Shown here one piece after another: positions 1 through 9,741 of a stretch of 36,337 nucleotides of DNA. Position 1 is the first letter of the stretch. Each line of letters opens with the position of its first letter. Where the stretch lies: the NCBI GenBank assembly GCA_003339415.1, contig PDHQ01000065.1, positions 123,592-159,928 of the forward strand. The letters run 5' to 3'. This DNA is from Ophiocordyceps camponoti-saundersi (nom. inval.). Taxonomy: Eukaryota; Ascomycota; Sordariomycetes; Hypocreales; Ophiocordycipitaceae. The position numbers and the translations under genes were made by a program. The notes under the pieces are model-generated. The model was not told the DNA's origin. It was given only the letters and a program-made list of their open reading frames with translations, and searched no databases.

Positions 1-65
1 CGGTTGCGTAGTGGGGTGTGGCGGGGGTGCGCGCCGGCCCCGCCCCCCCCCCCCCCCCCCCCGGC

Positions 66-99
<34 letters not shown>

Positions 100-1331
100 T
101 GCTTGTCGGGAATTCTGGAGAAGAGTTCGAAAAGATTGGGAAAGACGGAAAGAGAAACGTACCTGCGCTTGGGGATCCGGCTTGGAGAACAGCATCTTGA
201 ACGTGTCCATGGCGCGCGTCGGGAGCAGCCCGTCAGCGTGCTCCAAGGGGCGGGATCGGAGGGATTGACGTTTGGCTGAGGCTGACAAGGCTGTGAAGGC
301 TGTGCGGGCCCCGCTATTCTATCTTAGTGGGGTCGACAGGAAGAAGACAGCACAGGGTCCTTTTTTTAGGCCTCTAAGAGTAAGAAGTACATAAGAAGTA
401 GGCACCTGTCTAGGTAGACGAACAACTGCAAGGAGTCCATCAAGTTGGATCTTTTTTTCCGCACAATACGTGCATACTTACCTAGGTAGGTACCTATCAG
501 CGGCCATCTGCCGGCAGCAGTATGGTTAATAGCTAGGTACCTACCTAGGTACTAAGCTCGAGCTGTTGACCGCCTGCATGACCTTTTATCAAGACGCAAA
601 CGCTCTTGCAGTCTTACTACTACACCTTTAGTAGGCTCTTGCGCCACAGCAACTGACGCTGCGACGGGGGAAAAGCCTGCGCCACATCGCACACACATTA
701 AGCGGCGTGCGCATGCATTGGAGGTGGCGCACAACAGTCCATCTCTCCCCCTTGATGACTGGACGATAGTGGGCTACCTCGTAATGCCCCCCTCTTCACA
801 GCCAATGAACACGTCTCCCCCTATCGGGGGAAAAAAAACCAACAGTGGCTTGCCCCGCTCCTCTCCCCCAAGCGCTCCATCAGTTTCCATTGTGTACTTT
901 TTTTCTCCTTCTTCACTGATCTTTTGGCTTCCGGCGCTTTCTATACCATTTTGCCTTAGTCATTTGTTTTAGTTCTTTCGTTTGCGCCTGCGAGACTGCT
1001 CCTTTGATAAAGCAGACCAGACAAGCAACCTCCAGCTGAAGGTCGTTTCTTTTTCCCTCGTCTGGATGTTTTTTTGTCCTTTCTTTCCCTTCCTCTGCTT
1101 GGTTTCTTCTTGACCGACATCGGCTTCGTTCTACACAACTTCATACATACATACGATACGATACGATACGCCTGTAGGTTTTTATCTCTGGAGGGGTGGA
1201 AAGAAAATCTCGATATCATCCACCACCTCCTCTCGTGTCCCTTTTCTATCTTTCGCCTATGACCATTCGTTAACGCCTTTTTTTTTCTCTTCTTTGCTCA
1301 AGTTTCGAGAATTTAAGGCTGTGCAGACAAG
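1..1331. other. Left-end non-coding region and p23 promoter
   Basis: No gene is supported here. The first 100 bases hold two long poly-C runs. Positions 477-497 and 531-555 carry copies of the TACCTAGGTA palindrome found throughout the window. Bases 890-1300 are rich in C/T, including runs of T and a short ATACG tandem at about 1149-1170, which fits a filamentous-fungal promoter and 5' leader for the p23 gene that starts at 1332. Open frames across the poly-C tract translate as proline runs only and are not credible genes. Confidence 0.6.
43..98. repeat. Poly-C homopolymer pair (C20 and C32)
   Basis: Bases 43-62 are twenty C in a row and 67-98 are thirty-two C in a row, separated by GGCT. 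Runs of this length slip in replication and sequencing, so their exact length may be unreliable. They have no recognised coding role. Confidence 0.9.
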
Positions 1332-2248
1332 ATGGCTGAGACGACAGCAACTCCTGAAGGTTCGTTTAGCCCATGATTCGCAAGGACGAAATCGAAGAGG
1401 GAAGGGAAGAGAGAGAGAGACTCTCAGTACTAGACTGACACGATCCCGGCTGGCTTTCAGTCCTCTGGGCCCAGAGATCGTCCGTCTCGGACGCGTCGAA
1501 AAACTTCATCTACCTGACCATCTCCGTCCCCGACGTCTCCAAGGATGGAATGCAGCTCGACCTCAAGCCTACAAGCCTCAAATTCACCGGCACGTCGGGC
1601 ACCCTCAAGCGAAAGTACCACGTCGAGCTCGACTTCTACGCCGAGATCGACCCCGACGAGAGCCAGATCAACCACACCTCCAAGAATATCGAGATTAAGC
1701 TGCAGAAGAAGGAGCTCAAGGAGGAGTATTGGCCGCGGCTGCTCAAGGATTCCAAGAAGCTTCACTTCCTCAAGACCGACTTTGGCAAGTGGGTCGACGA
1801 GGACGACCAGAACGAGGCGCCCGAAGAGGACTTTTCACAGCTTGGCGGCATGGGTTCGTAACACTCAATCGAGCCTCTCCAAGAATCAAGAATAACACAA
1901 TCAATGCTGACCTGGTCGACATCAAAAGGCGGCATGCATGGCATGGGTGGTATGCCCGGTATGGGCGGCATGGGCGGTAAGCGACAGCTGATACTGTTTT
2001 TGGCATCTTCATTCTCTTTTCTTCCAGACTCTCGGCTAATGTTTATCTTGTCTCCTCTCCCAGGCGGTGACTTTGGCGGCCTTGACTTCTCCAAACTCGC
2101 CGGCATGCCCGGCATGGGCGGTGCAGACCCCGAGGGTGACGACGACGACGGCGACGACGACGACGATGGCGACATGCCCGCCCTCGAGGAAGAGTCCAAG
2201 GACGCATCCAAGGATGCCGGCAAGGACAAGGCCGCGGACAAGGCCTGA
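1332..2248 (+). CDS. SBA1: Hsp90 co-chaperone p23 (Sba1/Wos2 family)
   Basis: This is the cytosolic/nuclear co-chaperone that binds the ATP-bound, N-terminally closed Hsp90 dimer and slows ATP hydrolysis to favour client maturation. Exons read as 1332-1359, 1461-1853, 1929-1976 and 2064-2248, joining to 217 residues. The introns have GTTCGT or GTAAGC donors, and the second has a clear CTGAC branch site. The N-terminal two thirds is a CS/p23 beta-sandwich: it opens with VLWAQRSS, continues through FIYLTISVPDV, and carries the family signature EEYWPRLLKDSKKLHFLKTDFGKWVDED (given here as two overlapping blocks, EEYWPRLLKD and FLKTDFGKWVDED). The C-terminal third is a run of Gly-Met motifs (GGMHGMGGMPGMGG) followed by a very acidic Asp/Glu tail, as is usual for fungal p23. 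The start is the first ATG in frame and precedes the CS domain directly. The small third exon encodes only Gly-Met repeats, so skipping it would shorten the linker in frame. Confidence 0.95.
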
Positions 2249-3657
2249 ATGACTACCGATGGGGAAAGGGGCAAGGGGACATCCTGGCACGGCGTCGGCT
2301 GCTGGCCGAGTGACTTGACAGGTCTTGTGTATTTTCAAAACCTCGTACGACAGAGACGAAGGACAATTTTAGCTAGGTACCGACCTACATACATATGAAT
2401 GGATGGACGTCGTCCATGGCTGCGCTCGTTGCTGCCCTTTTTCGGGCTTCGTCTATTTGTTTATGTGTTGCGCCCGGCGACAACCTACCTACACACAATG
2501 CCAACTACCTACCTACCTACCGATCTGCGAGTATCGACCATGCTACGATGCAACGCATAAAACTCTGCCTACCTACTTACCTAGGTAGTCAGACGTATCT
2601 CGGCACTTCCATTCCTCACCCCCCTGCCGCCACAGCAGACGCTGTCTCGCCACGGGCAGCACGGCAAAAACGCCTTCGACTGACACAGCCTCTTCGCACC
2701 CGTCAGCATCGCGAGAAGCTTCTCACGTCCTCCTTCCTACCACCCTACCCATCTACGTCCGTACCTAGGTAGGTAGGTGGATGTAGAGGAGCAGATTACC
2801 CAGCCAAGTCGGGGGTGGGAAAATGCAAGCTCTCTTCAAACGTGCTTTCAACAGCTCGTCGTGAGTGTTGCTGAGTCTTTACGCAACGCTTGATAGGTAC
2901 TGGGGGGATAGCTACTGAGACAGGTAGGATTTGTATGTAGACTGTTCTCTTGTAGGACACAAAGGCTATAACTTCGTCTTTCCCCACCTGTCATGACCAC
3001 CTGTTCGTCGCCTGCTGTATCATCTTGATGCCTATCACCAATAGGTAGTCATGCACCCCCTACGTAAACTAAGGAGGGCCTCAATCATCGGTCTTACGGT
3101 CCATTCGCTGCCCATCAACTTCTCGCTCGCTACCTGCCCAGCATCCATCCATCCATCGTAACGCCTTTGCCCAGCTCTCAACCCCGTCATGGCTACCTGC
3201 CCGATCCCAGCCCACGTTATCCGTTGACGCGAGTGTAGCATGTATATATGAATGTTGCCTCCTGTACATCTGGTATCGATCTTTCTCCTTCTCTGACCTC
3301 TTCCCCCGATCCCTCGCTTCGCATCCGGAGCTACGTTGGCCGGTAAACCCCAGTTCACTGATCTCGAAGACGGCCCTTGATCTCTCGTCCCACCGACCAG
3401 CCTCCCACCCAACCTTGTGCAGCCCAAAGAACCAAACTCCCCCAAGCACGAGAACAAGCATTCTGAGAAAGCAACCCAGCCCAAACTGCCCAGCAGTTCA
3501 CCATATCCGTAGCACTAGCGCCTGATGTGTCAAATGGTATCTCTTAAAAGTTCATTTCATTGATTCACCTGCCTTGTCCCATTGCCCTAGCTCTCATCCA
3601 TCACTACCATAACACCTTGAGTCAGCGACATGACTGATATGCCCCAATTTCCGACCT
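2249..3657. other. Intergenic region between p23 and YRA1 3' ends
   Basis: This region lies between two convergent genes, so both 3' UTRs must fall in it. It holds several CTACC/GGTAG tandem stretches (2503-2522, 2567-2590, 2761-2780). Open frames here have repetitive or unbalanced composition and match no family I know. No tRNA-like box A/box B pair was seen. Confidence 0.5.
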
Positions 3658-5318
3658 TCAGTGAAAACCTACCATAATGTCATCCTCCATGGCAGCGTCG
3701 CCATTGGCGGCCGGCGCCGGAGCCGCGCCGGAGCCGTTATTCTCGTTGCCGCTAACGAAGTAATCGGCCATCTCTGAGTCAAGCTCCTCCGTCGTCTTCT
3801 GCGTGGGTCGGGCGTTTTTGCCGCGACGCTTCTTGTTGGCGGCCCCTTTGCCGTTCTTGGCCGAGGCAATGTGCTTGCTGGCGTTGGCTGGCTTCGGCTG
3901 GGCACGAGGCTGACTACGGCGACGTTAGACTGTTTCTTACCTCTGCAGTGGGGTGTGATAAACTCACGTAGTGCGCTCAGCCAGCGTCTTGACAGGAGGG
4001 ATCACCTTGTCTGCCTGGGCGGCGCCGACGACAATCTCGATCTACCGAGCATAAGCAGCTGCGCAACTGGAACCATGACACGGTTGCCCCTACCTTGATG
4101 GGACGACCGTCCACGAGAAGACCATTTAGCTTATGGAAGGCCTTGCTGGCTCCATCTGGCTTGGAAAAGGTCACGTTGGCGACGCCGCGGCTGACCGAGT
4201 CGGGACCGTAAGAGATGTCCACGCGCTTGATGGGGCCGACAGATTGAATGAAGTATTCCTATGGCGGATAGAGTTAGTTAATCGAAAGTCTGCTTGATTG
4301 TGGACCGCCGAGTCCATAATCTTTGAACAAGGTCCGACGTTGTCGTTCCAGGATGAAACTCGTCACCGTACAGCCAGTAGAAGGGATACATTTGAAGCGA
4401 GCAAAGCGGAGAGCTGCGACAGGCGCCGGTGGGCAGACGCGACCGCAAGTCGGCAACTCGTAGAAAAAGAGAGCTACCGAGACCGCATGCGCGAGACTGT
4501 TGCGAGAGTGGCTCGTCAAAAAAAAAAGAAGAGACACACTCATCCGTTCCCAAGTGCCGCATTGCGCTCGAGGCACAATGTTTTCGCAAAGTCCGCAACG
4601 CGTCGACTGCGGCAGTCTTGGCACCGAAGAAAAAAATCGGGCTCTTGAAGACACGAGCAGCCGCTCATCTGCCCGTGTTAACCGACGCCCATCGCGTACT
4701 CACCGCTTTGCTCGCTGAGACAGGACTGGCCAGGAGTGTGGTCGGGACCCAAGAAGGATGAAAACAATGAGATATGAAGCCATCGTCCGGTCCCAGCCTG
4801 CGCCGTTCCGTTCAAGAAACTGGTCAGGCATGACAGGAGGTTCTGGCGAAACAGGGCAACGCTCGACTTCTGATAGACGGATCGACGACCAGACAGAGAT
4901 TGGATCGTGCAGTCCAACAGGAAAAAGGTGACGTCGGCGGGGGAAGAGCGGCAAGGAAGATGTTTCGACGAAATCCGGAGGGCAAAATGCCTCATCGGAA
5001 ACATACCTTGATTTGCTGCTCCGAAACGTCCTTGGGCTACGAAAAAGTCAGATTTGATGATGATAGAAGATGGCGCAAAGAAATACTCACCAGGTTGCTG
5101 ACGATCACCTTGCTATCTCCAAAGAGAGAGGAGCCTTTGGCCGGGGCGGGCTTCGCGGCGACACTGCGAGCACCCCTGAAAGACTTTTGAACGCCGCCAA
5201 CGGGCGCAGCCGGGGTAGGTCGACCGGAGGACCGACGCGCGGTGTTGCGGTTACGGACAGCGGAACGGCGCTGAGCCGAGACGATCTCGTCGAGAGGCTT
5301 GTCGAGTTTGCCAGACAT
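3658..5318 (-). CDS. YRA1: mRNA export adaptor Yra1/ALY (REF family, RRM)
   Basis: This nuclear RNA-binding adaptor of the TREX complex bridges mRNA, the helicase Sub2/UAP56 and the export receptor Mex67. Exons on the minus strand are 5318-5091, 5036-5007, 4258-4094, 4041-3968 and 3913-3658, giving 250 residues. The N-terminus starts MSGKLDKPLDEIV, the N-terminal UAP56-binding box, followed by an Arg-rich variable region. A single RRM runs from about residue 70 to 145 with KVIVSNLPKDV as RNP2 and GVANVTFS as RNP1. The C-terminus carries a second helicase-binding box, EELDSEMADYF, after a Lys/Arg-rich linker. Exon 2 is only 30 bp and intron 2 (4259-5006, 748 bp) is more than ten times longer than its neighbours and splits the RRM. 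The last codons are uncertain: reading through gives a stop at 3658, while a GTAGGT donor right after the DDIM codons could splice to an AG near 3617 and change the last three residues. Confidence 0.93.
4259..5006 (-). other. Exceptionally long intron (748 bp) of YRA1
   Basis: The donor is GTATGT at 5006 and the acceptor is CCATAG ending at 4259, with an AACTAAC branch sequence about 15 bases upstream of the acceptor. The flanking exons join in phase 0 as QQIK-EYFIQ, restoring a normal RRM. Every other intron recognised in the window is 51-87 bp. Open frames inside it lack family features and look accidental. In budding yeast the YRA1 intron is also unusually long (recalled as about 766 nt) and mediates autoregulation through inefficient splicing. 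Confidence 0.85.
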
Positions 5319-6348
5319 TTTGGTTGCGTGACGATAATTTGTGGTGATGAATCTGGTTTGTTGACAAAAAAACGCGAACCAGCGAAGGTGTGGCGGAAGG
5401 AAGAAAAAGTGCAGGGAGGGGTGCGCTGTTTTGGGGCTGATGAGAAGTGCCTAAGGCAAACGGGCTGGCGGACAAAGGCTGGCGCGCGAACCGTCACCAG
5501 CTGGCAGAAACAGGGCGTGAACAAGTCGGATTTTTGGGGGCGAAAATGGCCGTCAAGTGCGAGGAATGGCACGAACGAGTGCAGAGACCGAATAAGACGG
5601 CCACGAGAGACGAGCTGGCTGCTTGGTGATGGAAGGCCCAAATGGCTTTTGGTGACCAAGAAAGGGTGAAGGGAGGAGAAGGGAGTTGGAAGACGGGGGA
5701 GGAGAAAAAACCGTGCTTTCTACCTCGTTCAGCAGGCCAGTCACGAGGCAGATAATTGTGGCGCAGCTCAGCATTCAGGGTTGAAAGTAGATATACTTAC
5801 TTCGCGGCGTCTTCACTGCCGTTATCGTAGTATCGAGTACGCAGCAGGGAGGAAGTTACGTAACGCCCCAAGCCCAAGTTGGGCTACAAGCCAAGCCCTG
5901 CGTCTGCCGGGCTGATGTTCGGGGGGACGTGCGGAGACCCTGCGAAGTACCTGAACCACAGGGGACAGGACAATAGCAGGAGGGAGGTAGGTGTTTGGTA
6001 CAATTCACTGGCAGCTGCTCGCACACAGACTGTGATCAAGTAATTCGCATCTCTGTACGTCTGTAGGGGTTGGCCTTCAGGATTTAGACACCTGGGCGCA
6101 GTGAATCAGTACCTATGTATGTATCAATGCAAGGCACGGCAAAAGGAGCCAGTCTTTCTTTGCATTTTCTGTCCCTATTGCTATGAGCGTGTCGGCTGAA
6201 GGGACTCGGGGAAGCTTGCAATCGGTGACATGTGCTCTGAGGCATTGGCCCATAACCCTCTTCCACATAGAGACAATTTCCCCATGCGTTTTATTCACAG
6301 ATCCCCTTTCAGCGTTCCAAGACTCCTGCTTCGGCTTCGTCCTTTAAG
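5319..6348. other. YRA1 promoter/5' leader and OST4 3' flank
   Basis: Both neighbouring genes are on the minus strand, so this gap holds the YRA1 promoter and leader on its left and the OST4 3' UTR on its right. A minus-strand AAG-TAAGTA sequence near 5800 could be the donor of an intron in the YRA1 5' UTR. Open frames of up to 199 residues across 5070-5669 lie partly antisense to YRA1 and have no recognisable domain. Confidence 0.45.
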
Positions 6349-6477
6349 TTATTTCGCTTTGATCATGTGCGATTCGGGAGCTGCGCGGACTTGGAGGAAG
6401 TGTTGCAGTGCGATGAGGAGCATGGAGGCGGCACCCGTGAAGATGGCGAGGCTGAAGAGGTCTCGATCGGATATCAT
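6349..6477 (-). CDS. OST4: Oligosaccharyltransferase subunit Ost4 (42-residue mini-protein)
   Basis: Ost4 is a tiny integral membrane subunit of the ER oligosaccharyltransferase; in yeast it tethers Ost3 or Ost6 to the catalytic subunit Stt3. The frame read on the minus strand from 6477 to 6349 gives 42 residues. It begins MISDRDLFSLAIFTG, closely matching the conserved Ost4 start (MISD, then a leucine-alanine-isoleucine segment), continues into one hydrophobic helix of about 20 residues (AIFTGAASMLLIALQHFL) and ends in a short polar tail rich in Lys. The length is typical: yeast Ost4 is 36 residues and filamentous-fungal forms are slightly longer. There is no intron within the coding part. 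It is too short to appear in an ORF search with a 60-residue cut-off. It works in the same compartment as Lhs1, encoded further right in this window, but nothing suggests co-regulation. Confidence 0.9.
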   Translation of the reverse strand: MISDRDLFSLAIFTGAASMLLIALQHFLQVRAAPESHMIKAK

Positions 6478-7431
6478 CTTGGCGCCGGCTCGACTGGTCT
6501 CGAGAGTGCTGGTGCTGCTATCTTCACCTTTCTAGAGGCGTCAACTCATTGTGTCGGCAGATTGCCAGGGGCTGGCGGGAAAAGACGGTCTCGGTGCGGC
6601 TCACGTAGGTATGTGTGTGTGAAGGGTGTTGGCGACAGATGTCAAGTTGTGTGGAAGAAGAACGTGTCACGACTACGGATTACATACACCTATCCGCACA
6701 GTATCAGGTGTACATACATAGTAGCCTTTGTGGCAGGGTGGTCAGTGGCGCAGTCGGAGCCTCGGCCACCGTCCGCCTCTGATAATTCGGCGCAGACACT
6801 TGGACGACGGAGCCTATGAGGTTGGGTAACTGCTCTTGAATATAGGTAGGTACATACGGATATGGCCCTACGAATGGGCTCAACAATGGCGAGGATTCCT
6901 CTCTCTTGGACTCTCTTGGCTCATGCTATGGCGCTAGTCGACCACTGGAAAATCCTCACTCCGTATCTCGTAGTGCAGTGTGCTCCCTCTCACTTACTAT
7001 GCCGCGCCACCTTGACGGCTAAAAGAATGCCATTGATGCCATTCGACTAGCACTATAGCTTACGAGCGAGTCGCAGTCAATGAAGAACAGAGCATGTCTG
7101 TACGCAGTACTCCGTACGGATAGTGTAGCCGCTGCATGCTGTTAGTGATATCCAGCAGCAAAGAGATGAGTGATATGCACTCCGTAGGGTAGTTTAATCT
7201 CCGTGGCAGACGGCAGCAAGCCACGCACGTGACCGAGTCATCTTCACCCGCCTCTCATGGGCCGAGACATCCATCCTCCACTTTTACTAGGCCAAAACAC
7301 GTCGATTGTCCACAGGCCGACCGCCTAGGGCAAAGCGGCTTAACCGTCATACCCGCCTGTGACGGGTCCCGTTCGACTCCCGTTCGACCAACACTGTGCC
7401 TCTCTCGAAAGCCATCACTCGAGCGTCCAAC
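6478..7431. other. Divergent intergenic region between OST4 and TMA46
   Basis: This gap must hold both promoters. It contains GGTAGGTACATACGGATATG at 6845-6864, a TACTCCGTACGGATA element near 7103, a CACGTG E-box at 7226-7231 about 200 bp upstream of TMA46, and an 11-bp direct repeat CCCGTTCGAC(T/C) at 7368-7389 just before the TMA46 start. No gene was recognised; frames at 6367-6819 on the plus strand overlap OST4 and are shadows. Confidence 0.5.
7226..7231. promoter_or_regulatory. CACGTG E-box upstream of TMA46
   Basis: The palindrome CACGTG sits in GCACGTGACC about 200 bp upstream of the TMA46 start codon. CACGTG is bound by fungal bHLH factors such as Cbf1. Whether it is used here is inference from sequence and position only. 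Confidence 0.35.
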
Positions 7432-8560
7432 ATGCCTCCGAAAAAGGCGGAAAAGGGGGGCGGCGGGAAGAAGCCGTCCGCGTCTAAGCAGGTGGAAGAT
7501 CGAACATTTGGCATGAAGAACAAAAAGGGCGCCGTCGCTCAGAAGCAGATTGCTCAGATGACGACGAATCTCAAGGCCGGAGGCAGTGCTGAGGAAAAGC
7601 GAAAGGCAGCCGAGAAGGCGGCGCGAGAGCGAGAGAAGAAAGCAGCCGAGGACGCCAGGAAAGAAGCGGCAGCTCTGCTGAATAGACCTGCTCAGATTCA
7701 AAAAGTGCCATTTGGTGTGGATCCGAAGACGGTGGTGTGCATTTTCTTCAAGAAAGGTGACTGCGAGAAGGGTAAGAAGTGCAAGTTTTCGCACGACCTG
7801 TCCATCGAGCGCAAAACGGAGAAGAAGAACCTGTATTCGGACTCAAGAAAGGAGGAGGAGGAAACGGCAGAGGATAGCAAGAAGCAAGAGACATCTGCCG
7901 ACTGGGACGAAGAGCAGCTACGCAAAGTGGTCCTGTCGAAGAAGGGCAATCAACGGACGTCGACGGAGAAGGTCTGCAAGTACTTCATCTCGGCCATCGA
8001 GGACGGCAAATACGGCTGGTTCTGGGTCTGTCCCAATGGAGGCGACAAGTGCATGTATAAGCACGCCCTACCGCCGGGGTACGTCGTTGTACACGTTGCA
8101 CTCGAGAAGGCGGCTAACACTCGATGCGGGCAGATTCGTCCTCAAGACCAAGGAGCAGAGAGCAGCGGAAAAGGCTCTCATGGACAAGTCGCCGCTGAAG
8201 ACGCTGACGCTGGAAGACTTCCTCGAATCCGAGAGACACAAGCTTACAGGAACCCTGACGCCCGTGACGCCGGAGACATTTGCCAAGTGGAAGAAGGAGC
8301 GGCTGGACAAGAAGGCGGCCGAAGAGCAAGCGCGCAGAGCCAAGGAGAATACAGGTCGTGCCCTGTTCGAGAGTGGCAAGTGGCGCGACGAGGACGAATC
8401 AGACGAATCAGACGACGACGACACATGGAATCTTGCCAAGTTGAGGAACGAGACGGAGGCAGCGCTTTTGCAGAAGGAGGAGGATCGGCTGGCAGCCGGT
8501 CAAGGAGGGGTCCAGGGAGGTGTAGAGAAGAAGGTCGAAGAGGAGGACGAGGCAGATTGA
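7432..8560 (+). CDS. TMA46: CCCH zinc-finger protein Tma46 (ZC3H15/DFRP1 family)
   Basis: Tma46 is a translation-machinery-associated protein that partners and stabilises the DRG-family GTPase Rbg1 (human ZC3H15-DRG1) on ribosomes. Two exons, 7432-8078 and 8134-8560, join to 357 residues; the 55-bp intron has a GTACGT donor and a GGCTAAC branch, and splicing restores the family sequence LPPGFVLK. The N-terminus (MPPKKAEKGGGGKKP) is basic, followed by a Lys/Ala/Glu helix to about residue 85. The first zinc finger is C103-x7-C111-x5-C117-x3-H121. The second starts at C182 and has the long first spacer typical of this family (CKYFISAIEDGKYGWFWVC, then a C and MYKH). Downstream, KSPLKTLTLEDFLESERHKL and the segment to about residue 290 correspond to the DRG-binding region. 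The tail is acidic, with DESDESDDDD and a Lys/Glu-rich end. If the intron is retained the frame shifts, giving a different long C-terminus. Confidence 0.95.
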
Positions 8561-9741
8561 AGATGATTGAGGCGGAGACGAAGCACATACACAGCGAGGA
8601 ACGTTATAGTGCCACGGCTGCAGTCGGGCAGAAGCAGTTCCGAGCACGGCCAGAGCAGCTGTTACGGTGGCGAGGCTCTGACCGGATGGAAAGCGAGGGC
8701 CTCCATACTAGAGGGCAGCCCCTGGGCAGAAGAATTCTATCTACATACAATCTACCTAGTATTTACCTCGGCATCCTGCGTTTGAGGAGGCGCCCGAGTT
8801 CGAGACGAAGCTCTCACCTTTGACGTCGGCGAGTTAATAATTACGTCAGGCAGCTGTACAGTGTTGGAAGCTGGCAGACGACACCGTTGACTGGAGACAG
8901 ATACTAGCACAATAGCGCTGTGCAGAAGCTGGCCGTACAGTCTGTAGTGTATCCGATACTGTGCCGGGCACTACGTAGGTACCTAGCAGGTTCCTGCACG
9001 CACCGCGACACTCTACGCGCTTCCCCGCGGAAGAGCCCCGCGAGGCTGGCACTCTCTGTGGGTAGGTAGAGACCGAGACAGAGGGAGACATTAGAGAGGA
9101 GAGAGATAGAGAGACACCTGGAGGGGGAGACCAAAGAAACTACCACTTGCTTAATGCCCTCAAGCTTGAACAAAAAAAAAGAAACAAGAAACCACACGAT
9201 CTCCAACTGCCTGCACCAACTGCCAGACGACGCCATTGGATTTAGTGGAGGCTGTGGCTAGCTCTCGTCTGCCTCTCTCTATCCCTCTCCTCTTCTCCTC
9301 TTCTCCTCTTCTCCCCTCCTCCCCCTCCTCCTCCCTGCTGTGAACCCTCCCACCCTCCCACCTAGGTATCTGAGCAGCAACCTTTGGTCTTTGGAGCCGC
9401 GCGACGATTCTGCTGTTTCTTACCTTTTCGTCTCCTCTTCTGGAGCGTTCTTCTATCTCTATCCCCTTCCCGCTGCCTACATACATCTTTCTCTGCCTCT
9501 CTCTCTCTCTCGCTCGCTATATCTGCATCGTCTCTGCCTACTTACATTTCTCTCCTCTTCATCTCCCACCTCCGTCAACAGCCAGCAGCTAGCAAGGGGA
9601 AAGAAGAAAAACCCGGAGGCACACCGCAACTGACCATCCCTTGGATGGCCCCTCTTCAACTGGCAGCTGGTCGTGCCGCGTCCGCCTAGGTCTCTCTCGC
9701 CAGAGGCCGCAGCCTTGAACGTGCCTTGGCCGCCCCCGAGC
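8561..9741. other. Intergenic region with CT-rich leader of the carrier gene
   Basis: The left part is the TMA46 3' UTR. The right part is the promoter and leader of the mitochondrial carrier gene: 9270-9330 is a CTCTTCTCC tandem and 9480-9560 is CTCTCT-rich, with a CACCTAGGTATC element at 9360-9372 and a CTACGTAGGTACCTAGC element at 8971-8987. No coding frame with family features was found. Confidence 0.5.

Noticed and set aside
4..279. Proline-rich plus-strand frame across the poly-C tract
   Set aside because: It exists in all three frames because it translates a homopolymer; no family features.
5070..5669. 199-residue plus-strand frame antisense to YRA1 exon 1
   Set aside because: It overlaps a well-supported exon on the other strand and has no recognisable domain.
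7326..7390. tRNA-like sequence with a GTTCGACTCC box upstream of TMA46
   Set aside because: The T-arm stem does not pair (TCCCG against CCCGT), no anticodon stem can be formed, and the box results from an 11-bp direct repeat.
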